Notes: generated by a model not told the origin, from the sequence alone. Shown: positions 1-8,893, numbered from the stretch's first letter. The stretch: 64,000 nucleotides of DNA from Phaeodactylibacter sp. (GCF_022763345.1 NZ_JALEGS010000030.1:54065-118064); one strand, 5' to 3'. Numbers and translations: made by a program.

Positions 1-477
1 TTCAAAACAAACCGTGTAGAGCGGGTTCCCGGCGCTAACGGTCACGCCTTTGAGTGCATTATCGATCCAGGCAACTGGCATCACGCCTTCCTGCACTTTA
101 GTGGTACCAAAGTTTTGAATAGATAAGTGAGGCAGGCCAAAATCTTTCAAACCCTTGAAGGAGATCACGTCCGGGTCCCAGGCAACGGTATACTGCATGG
201 ACAAAAGACTGTTGAAGCCCTTAGCGCGAACCGGTGTGCAGACCGTTTCTCCGGCAGCGGCTGTTTGGTCATCAATGCTTAAAAACAGGACTTCCGTACT
301 CTGTGGGGGTTGATAAAGCGAGGGCTGCGGGCGAGCTTCTTTTTCAGCAGGTGCAGTTACTGAGGCTTCAGACTGAGTGGTTTCGGATGTTTGTCCTGCG
401 GTGGAGCCAGCGGTATCGTTCTGACAGCTCCACACAAGGAACAGGGCAGACAGAAAAAAGAATAAACGGATGGTCAT
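1..477 (-). CDS. Cohesin-like-domain lipoprotein, N-terminal part, cut by the window edge
   Basis: The frame is open from an ATG at 477 down to base 1, so only the first 159 residues are visible. The start MTIRLFFFLSALFLVWSC is a lipoprotein signal with the lipobox cysteine at residue 18. A low-complexity Ser/Thr/Glu/Gln linker follows to about residue 55. From about residue 65 the pattern SIDDQTAAAGETVCTPV, then SMQYTVAWDPDVISFKGL, resembles the cohesin-type beta-sandwich found in surface proteins of Saprospiria (family knowledge). It probably sits in the outer membrane as an adhesin or scaffold; its real partner is unknown. It is divergent from the OmpA gene, 175 bases away. The C-terminal part, which could hold a sorting domain, lies outside the window. 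Confidence 0.7.
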   Translation of the reverse strand, partial: MTIRLFFFLSALFLVWSCQNDTAGSTAGQTSETTQSEASVTAPAEKEARPQPSLYQPPQSTEVLFLSIDDQTAAAGETVCTPVRAKGFNSLLSMQYTVAWDPDVISFKGLKDFGLPHLSIQNFGTTKVQEGVMPVAWIDNALKGVTVSAGNPLYTVCFE

Positions 478-652
478 TGGATTATTTTTTCTGCAAAGTT
501 AATGGGCTTACCCTTTGTAACGCAAAAAAATCGCGAATCAATCCGGCTGAAATAAATAACCACCTGCAAACTAGACCGGTGGAGAGATTCGTTACGAACA
601 GGTGTTTCTGTGATTTCACAAAATTTGGTACATTGCACAAAAAATTTGCAGC

Positions 653-1642
653 ATGAAGCCCCTTTTTCCAATTGCAATTTTATTTGTCGCGCTGCTGTCC
701 GGCTGTGTGACCAAGAAGGAGTACCAGGAGATGGAAGAGCTCAAAACCTTTTATGAGCAGGAAGCCCAGTCTACGGATTCGCTCCAAAACGAGTACAATA
801 AGCTCGCTGAAGAAACCCGGCAGCTGGAAATTGAGGTCCGTAACACCCGCCTTGAGCTGGAAGAGTACGTTGTGACCAATAAAAGCCTGAACCGCAGCTA
901 TCAGGACCTGCTTCAGCGTATGGACCGCATCCTCGAAGAGCGCAATGAGCTTGACGAGACAGCCTCCTATGAGAAGGTGGCCCTGCAGCGTCAGCTCACC
1001 CAACAGCAACAAAACCTGGACAAGGACAGAGAACGCCTCGAAGGGCTGGAATACGAGCTTTACCAAAAAGCCAACCGCCTCAACACCATGGAGTACGACT
1101 ATACCGCGATGAAGGGCACCCTTCAGGACCGGAATATCCGTATTCAGGAGCTGGAGGAAATGCTCAACCTCAAGGAGGACAATATGCAGGGCGTACGGGC
1201 CAGCCTGGGTGACCTCGTCCGGCAATTCTCCTCCCGCGGGCTTACTGTGGAGGACCGGGGCGGCAAGCTTTATGTGTCCCTTAGCGCTGAGCTGCTCTTC
1301 CCTAGCGGCAGTACCCGTATTGACCCCTCTGGCAAGGAAGCCCTGCGCCAACTGGCCGGGGCGCTAAAGAACAACCCGGACATTGACATCCTCGTCGAAG
1401 GGCATACCGATTCAGATGGCAGTGAGCTGGCCAACTGGAACCTCAGCGTGGACCGGGCTGTTGCCGTCACCCAAATTCTGACTCAGTTTGGAGTATCCCC
1501 ACAGCGGCTTACCGCTGCCGGCCGGGGCGAAAACATGCCGGTCGCGACTAATAATACCGCTGCCGGAAAAGCACAAAACCGCCGTACAGAAATCGTCATT
1601 TCGCCAAAGCTTGATGAGGTGTACGAGCTGCTGAGCAATTAA
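653..1642 (+). CDS. OmpA-family lipoprotein with long coiled coil
   Basis: A 329-residue outer-membrane lipoprotein likely to tether the outer membrane to peptidoglycan. The signal peptide ends in LLSGC with the lipid cysteine at about residue 18. Residues about 22-195 are rich in Glu, Gln, Leu and Arg in heptad-like order, indicating an extended coiled coil. Residues about 205-320 form the OmpA C-terminal peptidoglycan-binding domain, with GHTDSDG near residue 250 and the closing NRRTEIVI motif. The coiled coil takes the place of the beta-barrel of classical OmpA. It starts an apparent two-gene unit: the next start codon lies 4 bases after its stop. No other function is visible. Confidence 0.85.
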   Translation: MKPLFPIAILFVALLSGCVTKKEYQEMEELKTFYEQEAQSTDSLQNEYNKLAEETRQLEIEVRNTRLELEEYVVTNKSLNRSYQDLLQRMDRILEERNELDETASYEKVALQRQLTQQQQNLDKDRERLEGLEYELYQKANRLNTMEYDYTAMKGTLQDRNIRIQELEEMLNLKEDNMQGVRASLGDLVRQFSSRGLTVEDRGGKLYVSLSAELLFPSGSTRIDPSGKEALRQLAGALKNNPDIDILVEGHTDSDGSELANWNLSVDRAVAVTQILTQFGVSPQRLTAAGRGENMPVATNNTAAGKAQNRRTEIVISPKLDEVYELLSN

Positions 1643-1646
1643 AACC

Positions 1647-2816
1647 ATGCGTCCCATTACTGCGCGTTTTCTACTGATTTACACTCTGTTGAGCAGCGTA
1701 GTTGCGCTAGCTCAGGCCCAGCCACGCTGTGCGCTGAATACCCACAACAGCCCGGTGAGAAACAGTGGAGCCATCGTGCCAATCCGGGAGCCTGTCGTCA
1801 TCCCGGTGGCTGTGCACGTAGTCTGGCATACCGCTGAAGAAAATATTTCCGACGAACAGGTCGAATCACAGATTGAGGTCCTGAATCAGGACTTCCGAAG
1901 CCTGAATGTGGAAGTCCCATTTGTCCACCCCCTCTTTGATGAGCTTGTTAGTGACCTGGAGCTGGAATTCTGCCTCGTTGCCATCACGCGCACTTCCACA
2001 CCGGTGGCCGGCATCACCAACACCTTTTCCAGTGGCAAGCGGCGACTTTGCTATACAGACCTGGGCGGCAGAGACGGCTTCGACCCCGACCATTACCTGA
2101 ACATCTGGGTGGCTGGCCGGAACGATGGCGCACTAGGCTCCGCTACCTTCCCGGAGGAGGGGCAGGAAACGCCCGCTGAAGACGGGCTTTACATCCGGCC
2201 TGATGCCTTTGGCACGACCGGCACTGTCAGCCCCCCTTTTCACCTGGGGCGTACCTGTACGCATGAGCTCGGCCACTATTTCAATCTGCAGCACCTCTGG
2301 GGCCCCAATGCAGACAATTTCAACTGCGATCAGGACGATGGCATTGCCGATACCCCACTTCAGGCCGACACCTACCAAGGTACCTGCCCCACCCTGCCCC
2401 CGTTTTCCTGCGGCTCGCCGGATATGTTTATGAACTTCATGAATTTCACGCAGGATGCCTGTATGGCCCTGTTCACACCCGGCCAAAAAGCGCGTGTGCT
2501 GAGCACCCTGCAGTCCTACCGCCCCGGGCTGCTGCAAGGCTCCTGCACGCCTGTTTCCATCCAAACAACGGGCAGCTCTTCGTCAGAGGTCTCCATAATT
2601 GGGAATCCCGCCAGAGACCATCTTCGAATCCGCCTGCCCGGAAATGAACCGGCACAGTTTGCAATTTTTGACCTTGCCGGCCGTTTAGTACAGCAGGTTG
2701 AAGCCGTAGGCCCCGAAGCGGAGCTCAGTGTGGCGGGCTTTCATGCCGGAAATTATTATATAAAAATCCGGTATGGGAATAAAATGCACGTCAAAAAGCT
2801 TATTATTGCCCGGTGA
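1647..2816 (+). CDS. Secreted M43-type zinc metalloprotease with T9SS sorting domain
   Basis: A 389-residue secreted protease. The signal peptide covers about residues 1-24 (ends near ALAQAQ). The catalytic zinc motif is HELGHYFNLQH at residues 206-216 (His206, Glu207, His210, His216), typical of the pappalysin-like M43 family, with a downstream MNFMNF Met-turn-like segment. Cysteines around the catalytic region may form disulfides. The last 80 residues or so have the shape of a type A T9SS sorting domain (IGNPARDHLRI, then AIFDLAGRLV, then KKLIIAR), so it should be exported by the type IX system and stay on the surface or be released. It follows the OmpA gene by 4 bases. Confidence 0.88.
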   Translation: MRPITARFLLIYTLLSSVVALAQAQPRCALNTHNSPVRNSGAIVPIREPVVIPVAVHVVWHTAEENISDEQVESQIEVLNQDFRSLNVEVPFVHPLFDELVSDLELEFCLVAITRTSTPVAGITNTFSSGKRRLCYTDLGGRDGFDPDHYLNIWVAGRNDGALGSATFPEEGQETPAEDGLYIRPDAFGTTGTVSPPFHLGRTCTHELGHYFNLQHLWGPNADNFNCDQDDGIADTPLQADTYQGTCPTLPPFSCGSPDMFMNFMNFTQDACMALFTPGQKARVLSTLQSYRPGLLQGSCTPVSIQTTGSSSSEVSIIGNPARDHLRIRLPGNEPAQFAIFDLAGRLVQQVEAVGPEAELSVAGFHAGNYYIKIRYGNKMHVKKLIIAR

Positions 2817-3026
2817 GAACGATGGCGGTGGCCGGTAGCTGTAACCAACCAGAATTGTTGTATTATGGCAGTGAATCCGTGTGACTGAAACAGTAGCGTA
2901 AGCGGCGACGGCTCTCATTTGGAGCATAAAGCCTGCCTGCTCAACCGGTTTCAATCCACCAGCGCATACCGCCAAGCGGACCTGTGCTGCCATCATCCAC
3001 TGCTTAAACCAAACCTTCGTTTCCTG

Positions 3027-3887
3027 ATGAGTATCAATCCTCTCGTTCCCCCCAGGAATCTGGGCTTCCTGCTTTTTTTCGGTGCGGTCCTGACCATGCT
3101 CCACAGTTGCGGCTCCCCGGCTTCGGCTTCACTGAGTAAGCTCGACCCCCTCATTGAAATGAGCAAAGGGCCCTGCTACGGGCGCTGTCCGGTATTCACC
3201 CTGACCATCTACGAAAATGGCATTGCCAGTTACAAGGGAGAACGCTATACCGACCGGCTGGGCACCTTCGTCAGAAAACTGGAAAAATCTGAAATGGAAC
3301 GCATCCTGGGCGAGTTTGACCGGGCCAACTTCTGGCAGTTCCGCGATAGCTACCGGGGGCGTATCCCGGATATGCAGAGCGTCACCATCTCCTACCATCA
3401 GAATGGCAAGAAGAAAACGGTGACCGGAAAGGAAATCCGGCCCAATGCGGTCAAATGGCTGGAGTCCCAACTCGATCAAATCGCACAAAGGGAGGGCTGG
3501 ATCCTTAAAGAAGCGCCGGAAGAACAAGTGCCGGACTTCCTCATCCCCGATCAGCTGCTGGTCGAACTGGGCGAAGATACGGACCCTGAAGAGTGGGCAA
3601 AAAAGTACGCACAGACCGACATGACTTTCCTGCGGTCCCTCAACGATACCGGGTACTGGATTTTCTCCTACGATGAGGAGACCATCACGCCGGATCAGAT
3701 GCTGGAGCAGGTGCGTAATGACGAGGAGGTCATTAGTGCAGAGTTCAACAAAAAAATCTACGAAAACCTGGAAGAGGAGGAGGAATCGGAGGAAAGCCCC
3801 CCCACTAAGGAGGCGGCTCCCGCTTCTGATGCCGGTACCCAAAGCAAGGGAAAATCCAATACCCCTAAATCCGGCAAACAGCAATAA
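3027..3887 (+). CDS. DUF6438-domain lipoprotein
   Basis: A 286-residue predicted lipoprotein of unknown function. The start at 3027 was chosen because MSINPLVPPRNLGFLL leads into a hydrophobic stretch and the lipobox-like MLHSC; an upstream in-frame ATG at 2919 would put 36 hydrophilic residues before the signal. Residues about 45-150 match the DUF6438 pattern, including SKGPCYGRCPVFTLTIYENG and the conserved Gly/Tyr-rich turns after it. The C-terminal 40 residues are Glu/Ser/Pro/Lys-rich and probably unstructured. It converges on the glycosyltransferase gene: the two stop codons are separated by one base. The role of DUF6438 is not known to me. Confidence 0.75.
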   Translation: MSINPLVPPRNLGFLLFFGAVLTMLHSCGSPASASLSKLDPLIEMSKGPCYGRCPVFTLTIYENGIASYKGERYTDRLGTFVRKLEKSEMERILGEFDRANFWQFRDSYRGRIPDMQSVTISYHQNGKKKTVTGKEIRPNAVKWLESQLDQIAQREGWILKEAPEEQVPDFLIPDQLLVELGEDTDPEEWAKKYAQTDMTFLRSLNDTGYWIFSYDEETITPDQMLEQVRNDEEVISAEFNKKIYENLEEEEESEESPPTKEAAPASDAGTQSKGKSNTPKSGKQQ

Positions 3888-3888
3888 A

Positions 3889-4788
3889 TTAATTGCACAA
3901 ATAGTGAAGCAGCACCCCCAGCTTGTAAAGGTCGAAAGCCCGCAGGTTGGGGGTGTTAGCGTTTAAAAGATGCTGTTTGAGCAGGGGCCGGGCCTGATCC
4001 AGCAGATAGTGGGCCGGTCGCGCCGCTTTCCAGGCATCAAGGCGTTCATAGGCGCGGAGCAGGCGGGTCTCCCTCAGGCTGCCTTCCTGATACAGAAATG
4101 CCAGGTTCTCAATGGCCTGTTCGGATTTGCGCAGAAATGTCTCTGCCGCCTCCAGCCCGGCATGGATCAGCGGGTTATCGAGGTGCAAAATAGGAATGCC
4201 CCGCCGCTGCAGCTCCAGGCCAAAGAGTGTATCCTCATGCCCGTACTGCAACAAGCGCTCATCGAACTGTATCGGGGCAAACAAAGCTTTGGGGATGAGA
4301 AAATTATTGGTCATAAAGCTGTGGTAGGGTTGTTTTTGCCGCGCTTCTGCGCGCTGCACTTCCCGCGACCTGCCATAGTGCCAATGAAATCTGAGCCGAG
4401 GCGATTCCGGAGGCTCCGGCTGGTAAATCCGCCCCCCGTAGAGCAAACGGCCAGGGGTGCAGTGCGACTGGTACTGCTCCAGGTAATCCGCCCGGGTGAC
4501 CTCAGAGTCGCCATCCATAAACAACAAATAGTCGTACCGCGCCGCTTCCGCCAAGCGGTTTCGTATACGGGAGCGCCCCAGGTTTTCAGGCATCAGCCGA
4601 TAAGTGACGCCCGGCAACTGCCCAAGGGGAGCGTTTATGTTTTGAAATTCAGGAAGGGACGCATCGTCCCAGCAAAGGATTTCCACGGTCCATTCCAAGA
4701 CATCAGCCTGTTGGCGCAAAGCCTCTACCAACGGCCGCACGTCATAGTTGTAAACAGGAATCAGTATAGAAAGCCCGGAAGCTGGCAT
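3889..4788 (-). CDS. Glycosyltransferase family 2
   Basis: A 299-residue GT-A fold transferase that moves a sugar from a nucleotide-sugar donor to an unknown acceptor, probably at the cytoplasmic face of the inner membrane. The start ILIPVYNYD is the usual first beta strand, ILCWDDAS carries the first acidic pair (Asp41-Asp42), and FMDGDSE gives the metal-binding DxD at Asp92-Asp94. The C-terminal part contains a GHED-type segment (YGHEDTLFG) near residue 180, as in polypeptide-GalNAc-like and chondroitin-type GT2 enzymes. No transmembrane segment is visible. It stands alone, convergent with the DUF6438 gene, so its pathway cannot be told from context. Confidence 0.85.
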   Translation of the reverse strand: MPASGLSILIPVYNYDVRPLVEALRQQADVLEWTVEILCWDDASLPEFQNINAPLGQLPGVTYRLMPENLGRSRIRNRLAEAARYDYLLFMDGDSEVTRADYLEQYQSHCTPGRLLYGGRIYQPEPPESPRLRFHWHYGRSREVQRAEARQKQPYHSFMTNNFLIPKALFAPIQFDERLLQYGHEDTLFGLELQRRGIPILHLDNPLIHAGLEAAETFLRKSEQAIENLAFLYQEGSLRETRLLRAYERLDAWKAARPAHYLLDQARPLLKQHLLNANTPNLRAFDLYKLGVLLHYLCN

Positions 4789-4811
4789 AGGAACATTGGG
4801 TTATGGTCGCT

Positions 4812-4819
4812 CAAACTTA
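4812..4819 (-). promoter_or_regulatory. Candidate -7 element for the glycosyltransferase gene
   Basis: TAAGTTTG on the minus strand matches the Bacteroidota -7 consensus TAnnTTTG and lies 23 bases before the start codon at 4788. No well-placed TTG -33 element was found: the nearest TTG is only 14 bases upstream. Confidence 0.4.
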
Positions 4820-4907
4820 GGTATTTTTTAAACCAACTCCTTTTCCCGGATCGCCATAATATTTTGTAACTTTAAACGGGGTCACTTGCTATCACTATAC
4901 CGACGAT

Positions 4908-4988
4908 AAAGTGGTTTGCCACAGCAAACCAACTTGATGTCGGCATAAACGCTGGAAAGTGGCCTGCTACGATATCGCAAACCACTTT
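4908..4988. repeat. Perfect 12-base inverted repeat in the 5' region of the GH13-like gene
   Basis: AAAGTGGTTTGC at 4908-4919 is exactly complementary to GCAAACCACTTT at 4977-4988, with a 57-base middle. A second, nested pairing is possible between GGTTTGC at 4913-4919 and GCAAACC at 4924-4930. The right arm ends 28 bases before the chosen ATG at 5017, so the element would lie in the mRNA leader if transcription begins upstream of it. It could be a structured leader or a small mobile-element remnant. Confidence 0.6.
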
Positions 4989-5016
4989 GTTAAGCGCATA
5001 CAATCCGGTACCCGCA

Positions 5017-6873
5017 ATGAGAAAACGATTGCTCGCCATATTACTATGCTACGGCCTGATCAGCGGCCTGCATGCCCAGGACTTCATCCTGCAAGGCTGC
5101 TACTGGAGCTGCCCGGAAGATGCGCCCGGCAGCCTGCCTGATAGTGCCACCCTTCGTTTTTGGGTAGACCACCTGACGGAGCAATCCCCGGAATTTGCCC
5201 ATGCCGGCTTTACCGCCATCTGGCTTCCCAACCTCACGGCACAGGCACCACCGCAGGTCCGCACCCTCATTCAGCGCCTCGAAGCACAGGGCCTGACTGT
5301 CATTGCAGAAATCGACCTGAGCCAGGACTCCCTTGGCTCGTTGGCGGAACAGGGCATAGCGCTCCGGGAAGCGCTGGGTGTGGAAGCCTTCAGCATTACC
5401 GACCTCCCGCTCTCCCCTGCCGAGGCGTTTGCTGCTGATTTTAAAACCCTTGCTGCGGCCGGTGTTGCTCCTAAGTTTGTCATTCGGGGCGTACCGGGCT
5501 TTGACCGTAAGAAAGGACAGGTGCAATGGGTACGTAATATCCTCAAAGCACTGGGGCAGGATGCCAGCCCTAAACCGCGCATTTACGATTATCAACTACG
5601 GGAGGCGCTCCGCCAGGCTTGTTCTGACTCCACCTACGATGTACGGAAAATTTATCAGGCCAGCATCCGGGATGCGTCCGCGCTATCGGGGTACAATATT
5701 GTGACCATGGCCAACCACCCTGCCTATAAAAACCAAAATGCAACGCCCGGCGACTACGATGACCCCATTTCCAGCCCCTTACTGGCCTACGCCTATTTAC
5801 TGACCAATAATCAACTTGGCCTGCCTACGGTTTTTTATGGTGACTACTTTGGTGGCGACTCGGAGCTGGCAGAGTATGCAGACAAAAAGCCGCTGCGGGC
5901 TCACATCGACCAACTGCTGGCCATCCACCGGCAGTTCATCTTCAACTCTTCCATGGTGGAATACCTGAATGCCGCAGGCAGTGACAAGCGTTCGGCCTAC
6001 TACAGCGGAGATTCTACCCGGGCATTAGTTTTCCAGCTGGAAGGCAGTAATACGCCGGCGGGACTAAAGAGCAGCACACAGGGCCCCCGGGACGTGCTGG
6101 CAGTCATCAATTTTGGAAGGGACACGCTGTCCATTAAGCAGGAGCTCAACACCTCCAATATCAAAAACGGCGATTACTTCACAGATGTCACCGATCATGC
6201 CATTACGCCGAAAGCCACCCTTGTCCATTTCGATTCCCTGGATGCCTCGCCCTCGGCAGTAGCGCTAAAGGTACCTCCCCGGTCTTACGCTATATGGGTG
6301 CAGGGCAGAGCTCAAAAGGTCAGGCCCAGCCGTATTCAACTGACTGCCATTCCCTATCCCGACTATATTGAACTCAACTGGGAGGTCGCTTACGAACGCA
6401 AGGTGCTGGGGTACCAGATCGACCGCTCGGTCAATGGCGGAGCTTTTGAGCCGATCGGACAGCTCCCACCTCTTTCCAATGAAAATGAGCCGGCGTCTTT
6501 CCTGTTCCTTGATAAGGATATTTTTCCCGAAGAGGAACTGCGCTACCGCGTAAAGCTGATTGATCAGGAAGGCAGGCATCAATTCAGCCCGGTTGCCGAA
6601 ACCCGGCCTTCACAGCGTAACCTGAAGTTTGAATTAATAAAAGCACCGGAGCAGCATACCTGTGCCTTCAAAATGAGAAGCAATTACAGCGGGCAGGGGG
6701 CACTTGCTATTTATGATGCTGGCGGTACGGTTGTTTTTGAACAGCCGCAGACCATTAAAAAAGGGGAAAACGTGACCCGGGTTGATTTATCGAAACTCGA
6801 CAAAGGCATTTACTACATCCGCTTCCGGGCGGAAGAAGGGGAGCTTTGGAGTACAAAGGTGGTAAGGCTATAG
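5017..6873 (+). CDS. Secreted GH13 alpha-amylase-like protein, probably catalytically dead, with T9SS domain
   Basis: A 618-residue protein. The start at 5017 gives the signal MRKRLLAILLCYGLISGLHAQ; the in-frame ATG at 4987 would add 10 residues in front of it. Residues about 22-410 follow the layout of GH13 alpha-amylases (LQGCYWSCP, GFTAIWLPNL, LPTVFYGDYFGG). The catalytic motifs are lost: the region II equivalent reads EAFSITD, with Thr128 at the nucleophile place and Ser at the Arg place. The region III strand reads VIRGVPG with no acid/base Glu, and region IV reads MANHPA with Pro235 instead of Asp. After the fold come a fibronectin-like segment (about 430-525) and a T9SS sorting domain. 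It probably binds glycan rather than cutting it (inference). The stop overlaps rimM by 6 bases. Confidence 0.75.
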   Translation: MRKRLLAILLCYGLISGLHAQDFILQGCYWSCPEDAPGSLPDSATLRFWVDHLTEQSPEFAHAGFTAIWLPNLTAQAPPQVRTLIQRLEAQGLTVIAEIDLSQDSLGSLAEQGIALREALGVEAFSITDLPLSPAEAFAADFKTLAAAGVAPKFVIRGVPGFDRKKGQVQWVRNILKALGQDASPKPRIYDYQLREALRQACSDSTYDVRKIYQASIRDASALSGYNIVTMANHPAYKNQNATPGDYDDPISSPLLAYAYLLTNNQLGLPTVFYGDYFGGDSELAEYADKKPLRAHIDQLLAIHRQFIFNSSMVEYLNAAGSDKRSAYYSGDSTRALVFQLEGSNTPAGLKSSTQGPRDVLAVINFGRDTLSIKQELNTSNIKNGDYFTDVTDHAITPKATLVHFDSLDASPSAVALKVPPRSYAIWVQGRAQKVRPSRIQLTAIPYPDYIELNWEVAYERKVLGYQIDRSVNGGAFEPIGQLPPLSNENEPASFLFLDKDIFPEEELRYRVKLIDQEGRHQFSPVAETRPSQRNLKFELIKAPEQHTCAFKMRSNYSGQGALAIYDAGGTVVFEQPQTIKKGENVTRVDLSKLDKGIYYIRFRAEEGELWSTKVVRL

Positions 6874-7377
6874 GTCGAGCAGCCCTTCCGGCAGTTGCAT
6901 TTCCACCCGTTCTGCTTCCGGGTCGATCGCCTGAAGGAAGGTTTCATTCAATGGGATCAGGACTTCCCGCCCCTGATAACTGACCAGCGCTAAGATTTGC
7001 TCCGGATAGGCTTCCACCGATAGGATAGGGCCGATTTCGCCTTCCGTTTCCGTCACCACAGTAAAGCCCTCCAGCAGGCGGAAATCCTCAATGCCCAGTT
7101 CCGCCTCCACCTCCTCAGCGGGCAACAGGATATCCAGGCCCGTTAGTGTTTTGGCGGCTTCTTTCGTGTCCACATCTTCCAGCTTAATGACCAGCGGGCT
7201 TTCCAGAAGGACGCCCTCATTAAAATAGGGCACCGGGCTACCGTCAACCGGAGCGAACAATACTTCTGCTTCAAGGGCCGTATCAAGAAAAGCATCCTCC
7301 ACTAAGATGCGGATGCCTCCGTTTAGCCCATGCGTTTTGCCGAACCGGCCGACCTTGGTATAGGAATCTTTCGTCAT
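6868..7377 (-). CDS. rimM: Ribosome maturation factor RimM
   Basis: A 169-residue cytoplasmic protein that assists maturation of the 30S subunit, binding ribosomal protein S19 and the 16S rRNA head. The N-terminal RimM barrel begins with VGRFGKTHGLNGGIRI, the hallmark Gly-rich strand-turn. The C-terminal PRC-like barrel includes a LIPLNETFLQAID segment matching the usual LIPxxxxxV closing motif. Length is normal for the family. It is not beside rpsP or trmD here, unlike many bacteria. Its 3' end overlaps the convergent GH13-like gene by 6 bases. Confidence 0.93.
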   Translation of the reverse strand: MTKDSYTKVGRFGKTHGLNGGIRILVEDAFLDTALEAEVLFAPVDGSPVPYFNEGVLLESPLVIKLEDVDTKEAAKTLTGLDILLPAEEVEAELGIEDFRLLEGFTVVTETEGEIGPILSVEAYPEQILALVSYQGREVLIPLNETFLQAIDPEAERVEMQLPEGLLDL

Positions 7378-7695
7378 AGCTTTCTAAATAGAGCAAAACG
7401 CACCAAAATGAGAACATGCCGCGGAATACGTAACGGAACACGTTAAATTGGGTGGCGGCTGCCGAAATTGCATGTTCGACGGAGGAGTTTGCGAATTTCT
7501 AGCGTTTTTGCTTCGTTTTGGGGCAATGCCAAAATGAAGAGCCTCGCCGGCTTGAGGCGAAGAGTAAGCTAAACCGTTCCGCTTTCAAGCTCTTGTCGCC
7601 CACTCTAGTGGAAGCCACGTTCGGTGCGTTCGCCCTATTTTCTAAACGTGGCTATTGTTTCATAATCCCAGAACGACAGACTCACCTGTGATTTA
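7378..7695. other. Intergenic stretch between rimM and mnmA with inverted repeats
   Basis: No convincing gene is present in these 318 bases. AGCCACGTT at 7613-7621 pairs perfectly with AACGTGGCT at 7645-7653 over a 23-base loop, about 40 bases downstream of mnmA, without a clear T-run. A smaller GCCTC/GAGGC pair lies near 7545-7560. The minus strand can be read as a short Pro/Arg/Asn-rich peptide (containing FGIAPKRSKNARNSQTPPS) with no start signals; I take this for an extragenic repeat, not a gene. Confidence 0.4.
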
Positions 7696-8811
7696 CTAAT
7701 TCTGCCGCCCCTCATCCAAAAAGCTGCCGTGAATAATACCACCACCCAGCACATCATCCCCTTCGTAAAACACAGCCGACTGACCGGGGGCCACGCCCTT
7801 CACATTAGCGTAAAAGTCAACATGGATATTTTCGCCCATATTGCTTAACTGGCTCAGCGTGCCCTGATCGTTATAGCGGATCATGGTAACGGCCTCCGTG
7901 CCATCGGGGATTTGGTCGTACTTCATCCGGTTGACTTTGCCGACCATCATACCATTACGGACAAGTTCCTCCTGCCGGCCCAGCACAACGGTATTCGTGT
8001 CGGGGCGGATTTCCGTCACGTACATCGGCTCCCCAAAGGCAACGCCCAGCCCTTTGCGCTGACCGATGGTGTAGAAGGGGTAACCTTTATGGGTACCAAT
8101 TATGTCCCCTGCGGTATTGACAAACTGCCCCCCATCCACACGCGCTTCCAGCCCGTCGACCCGGCGCTTGAGGAAGCCCCGGTAGTCGTTGTCGGGCACA
8201 AAACAGATTTCATAGCTTTCTGCCTTTTTGGACAAGGCTTCATACCCCCAGTCGGCAGCCATCTGCCGGACTTCAGGCTTTGTGTAGGGGCCCAGGGGGA
8301 AACGGCTGCGCGCCATGCACTCCTGGCTCAGCCCCCAGAGGACGTAAGATTGATCCTTGTGCGCATCCACTGCCTTGCTTACATAGTGCCGCCCGTTGAG
8401 CTCATTGAGTTGGGCGTAGTGCCCGGTAGCAATGAATTCGCAGTCCAGCGCATCCGCCCGCTTTAGCAGGGCACTCCATTTGATGTGGGTATTGCAAAGG
8501 ACGCAGGGATTGGGGGTGCGCCCCGCCAGGTACTCATCCACAAAATTGTCGATAACATAATCACCGAACTCATCGCGTATATCGATAATAAAGTGATGGA
8601 AGCCCACTTTTACCGCCACCTCCCGGGCATCGTTGATGGAATCCAGGCTACAGCAGCCCGTTTCCTTGGAAGACCCACCGGAATTGGCGTAATCCCAGGT
8701 TTTCATGGTGATCCCAACAACTTCATAGCCCATATCGTGCATCATCATAGCCGTGACCGTGCTGTCAATGCCCCCGCTCATGGCTACCAATACTCTTCCG
8801 TGCTTACTCAT
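7696..8811 (-). CDS. mnmA: tRNA-specific 2-thiouridylase MnmA
   Basis: A 371-residue cytoplasmic enzyme that uses ATP and persulfide sulfur to make 2-thiouridine at tRNA wobble position 34. The start at 8811 (MSKHGRVLVAMSGG) was chosen over an in-frame start 60 bases upstream because that extension is not family-like and would run into the promoter spacing. The PP-loop is SGGIDSTV at residues 12-19. The catalytic Cys lies in NPCVLCN and the second reactive Cys in YEICFV. The KDQSYVLW, HKGYPFYTIGQRKGLG and C-terminal GQSAVFY motifs are all present. It stands alone with its own promoter. Confidence 0.95.
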   Translation of the reverse strand: MSKHGRVLVAMSGGIDSTVTAMMMHDMGYEVVGITMKTWDYANSGGSSKETGCCSLDSINDAREVAVKVGFHHFIIDIRDEFGDYVIDNFVDEYLAGRTPNPCVLCNTHIKWSALLKRADALDCEFIATGHYAQLNELNGRHYVSKAVDAHKDQSYVLWGLSQECMARSRFPLGPYTKPEVRQMAADWGYEALSKKAESYEICFVPDNDYRGFLKRRVDGLEARVDGGQFVNTAGDIIGTHKGYPFYTIGQRKGLGVAFGEPMYVTEIRPDTNTVVLGRQEELVRNGMMVGKVNRMKYDQIPDGTEAVTMIRYNDQGTLSQLSNMGENIHVDFYANVKGVAPGQSAVFYEGDDVLGGGIIHGSFLDEGRQN

Positions 8812-8860
8812 GAAAAAATTACAGTTTTGATTCTGGCCAACTGCCTTCAAAATCAACACA

Positions 8861-8893
8861 CAAAGGTACAAATTTGGGCGCTGATTAGTTCAA
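8861..8893 (-). promoter_or_regulatory. mnmA promoter
   Basis: On the minus strand a -33 TTG (CAA at 8891-8893 on +) is followed after 22 bases by the -7 element TACCTTTG (CAAAGGTA at 8861-8868 on +). This fits the Bacteroidota consensus TTG-N17-23-TAnnTTTG. The start codon lies 49 bases downstream. Confidence 0.65.

Noticed and set aside
3970..4869. A 299-codon open frame on the + strand
   Set aside because: Antisense to the glycosyltransferase gene, which has DxD and the family start motif.
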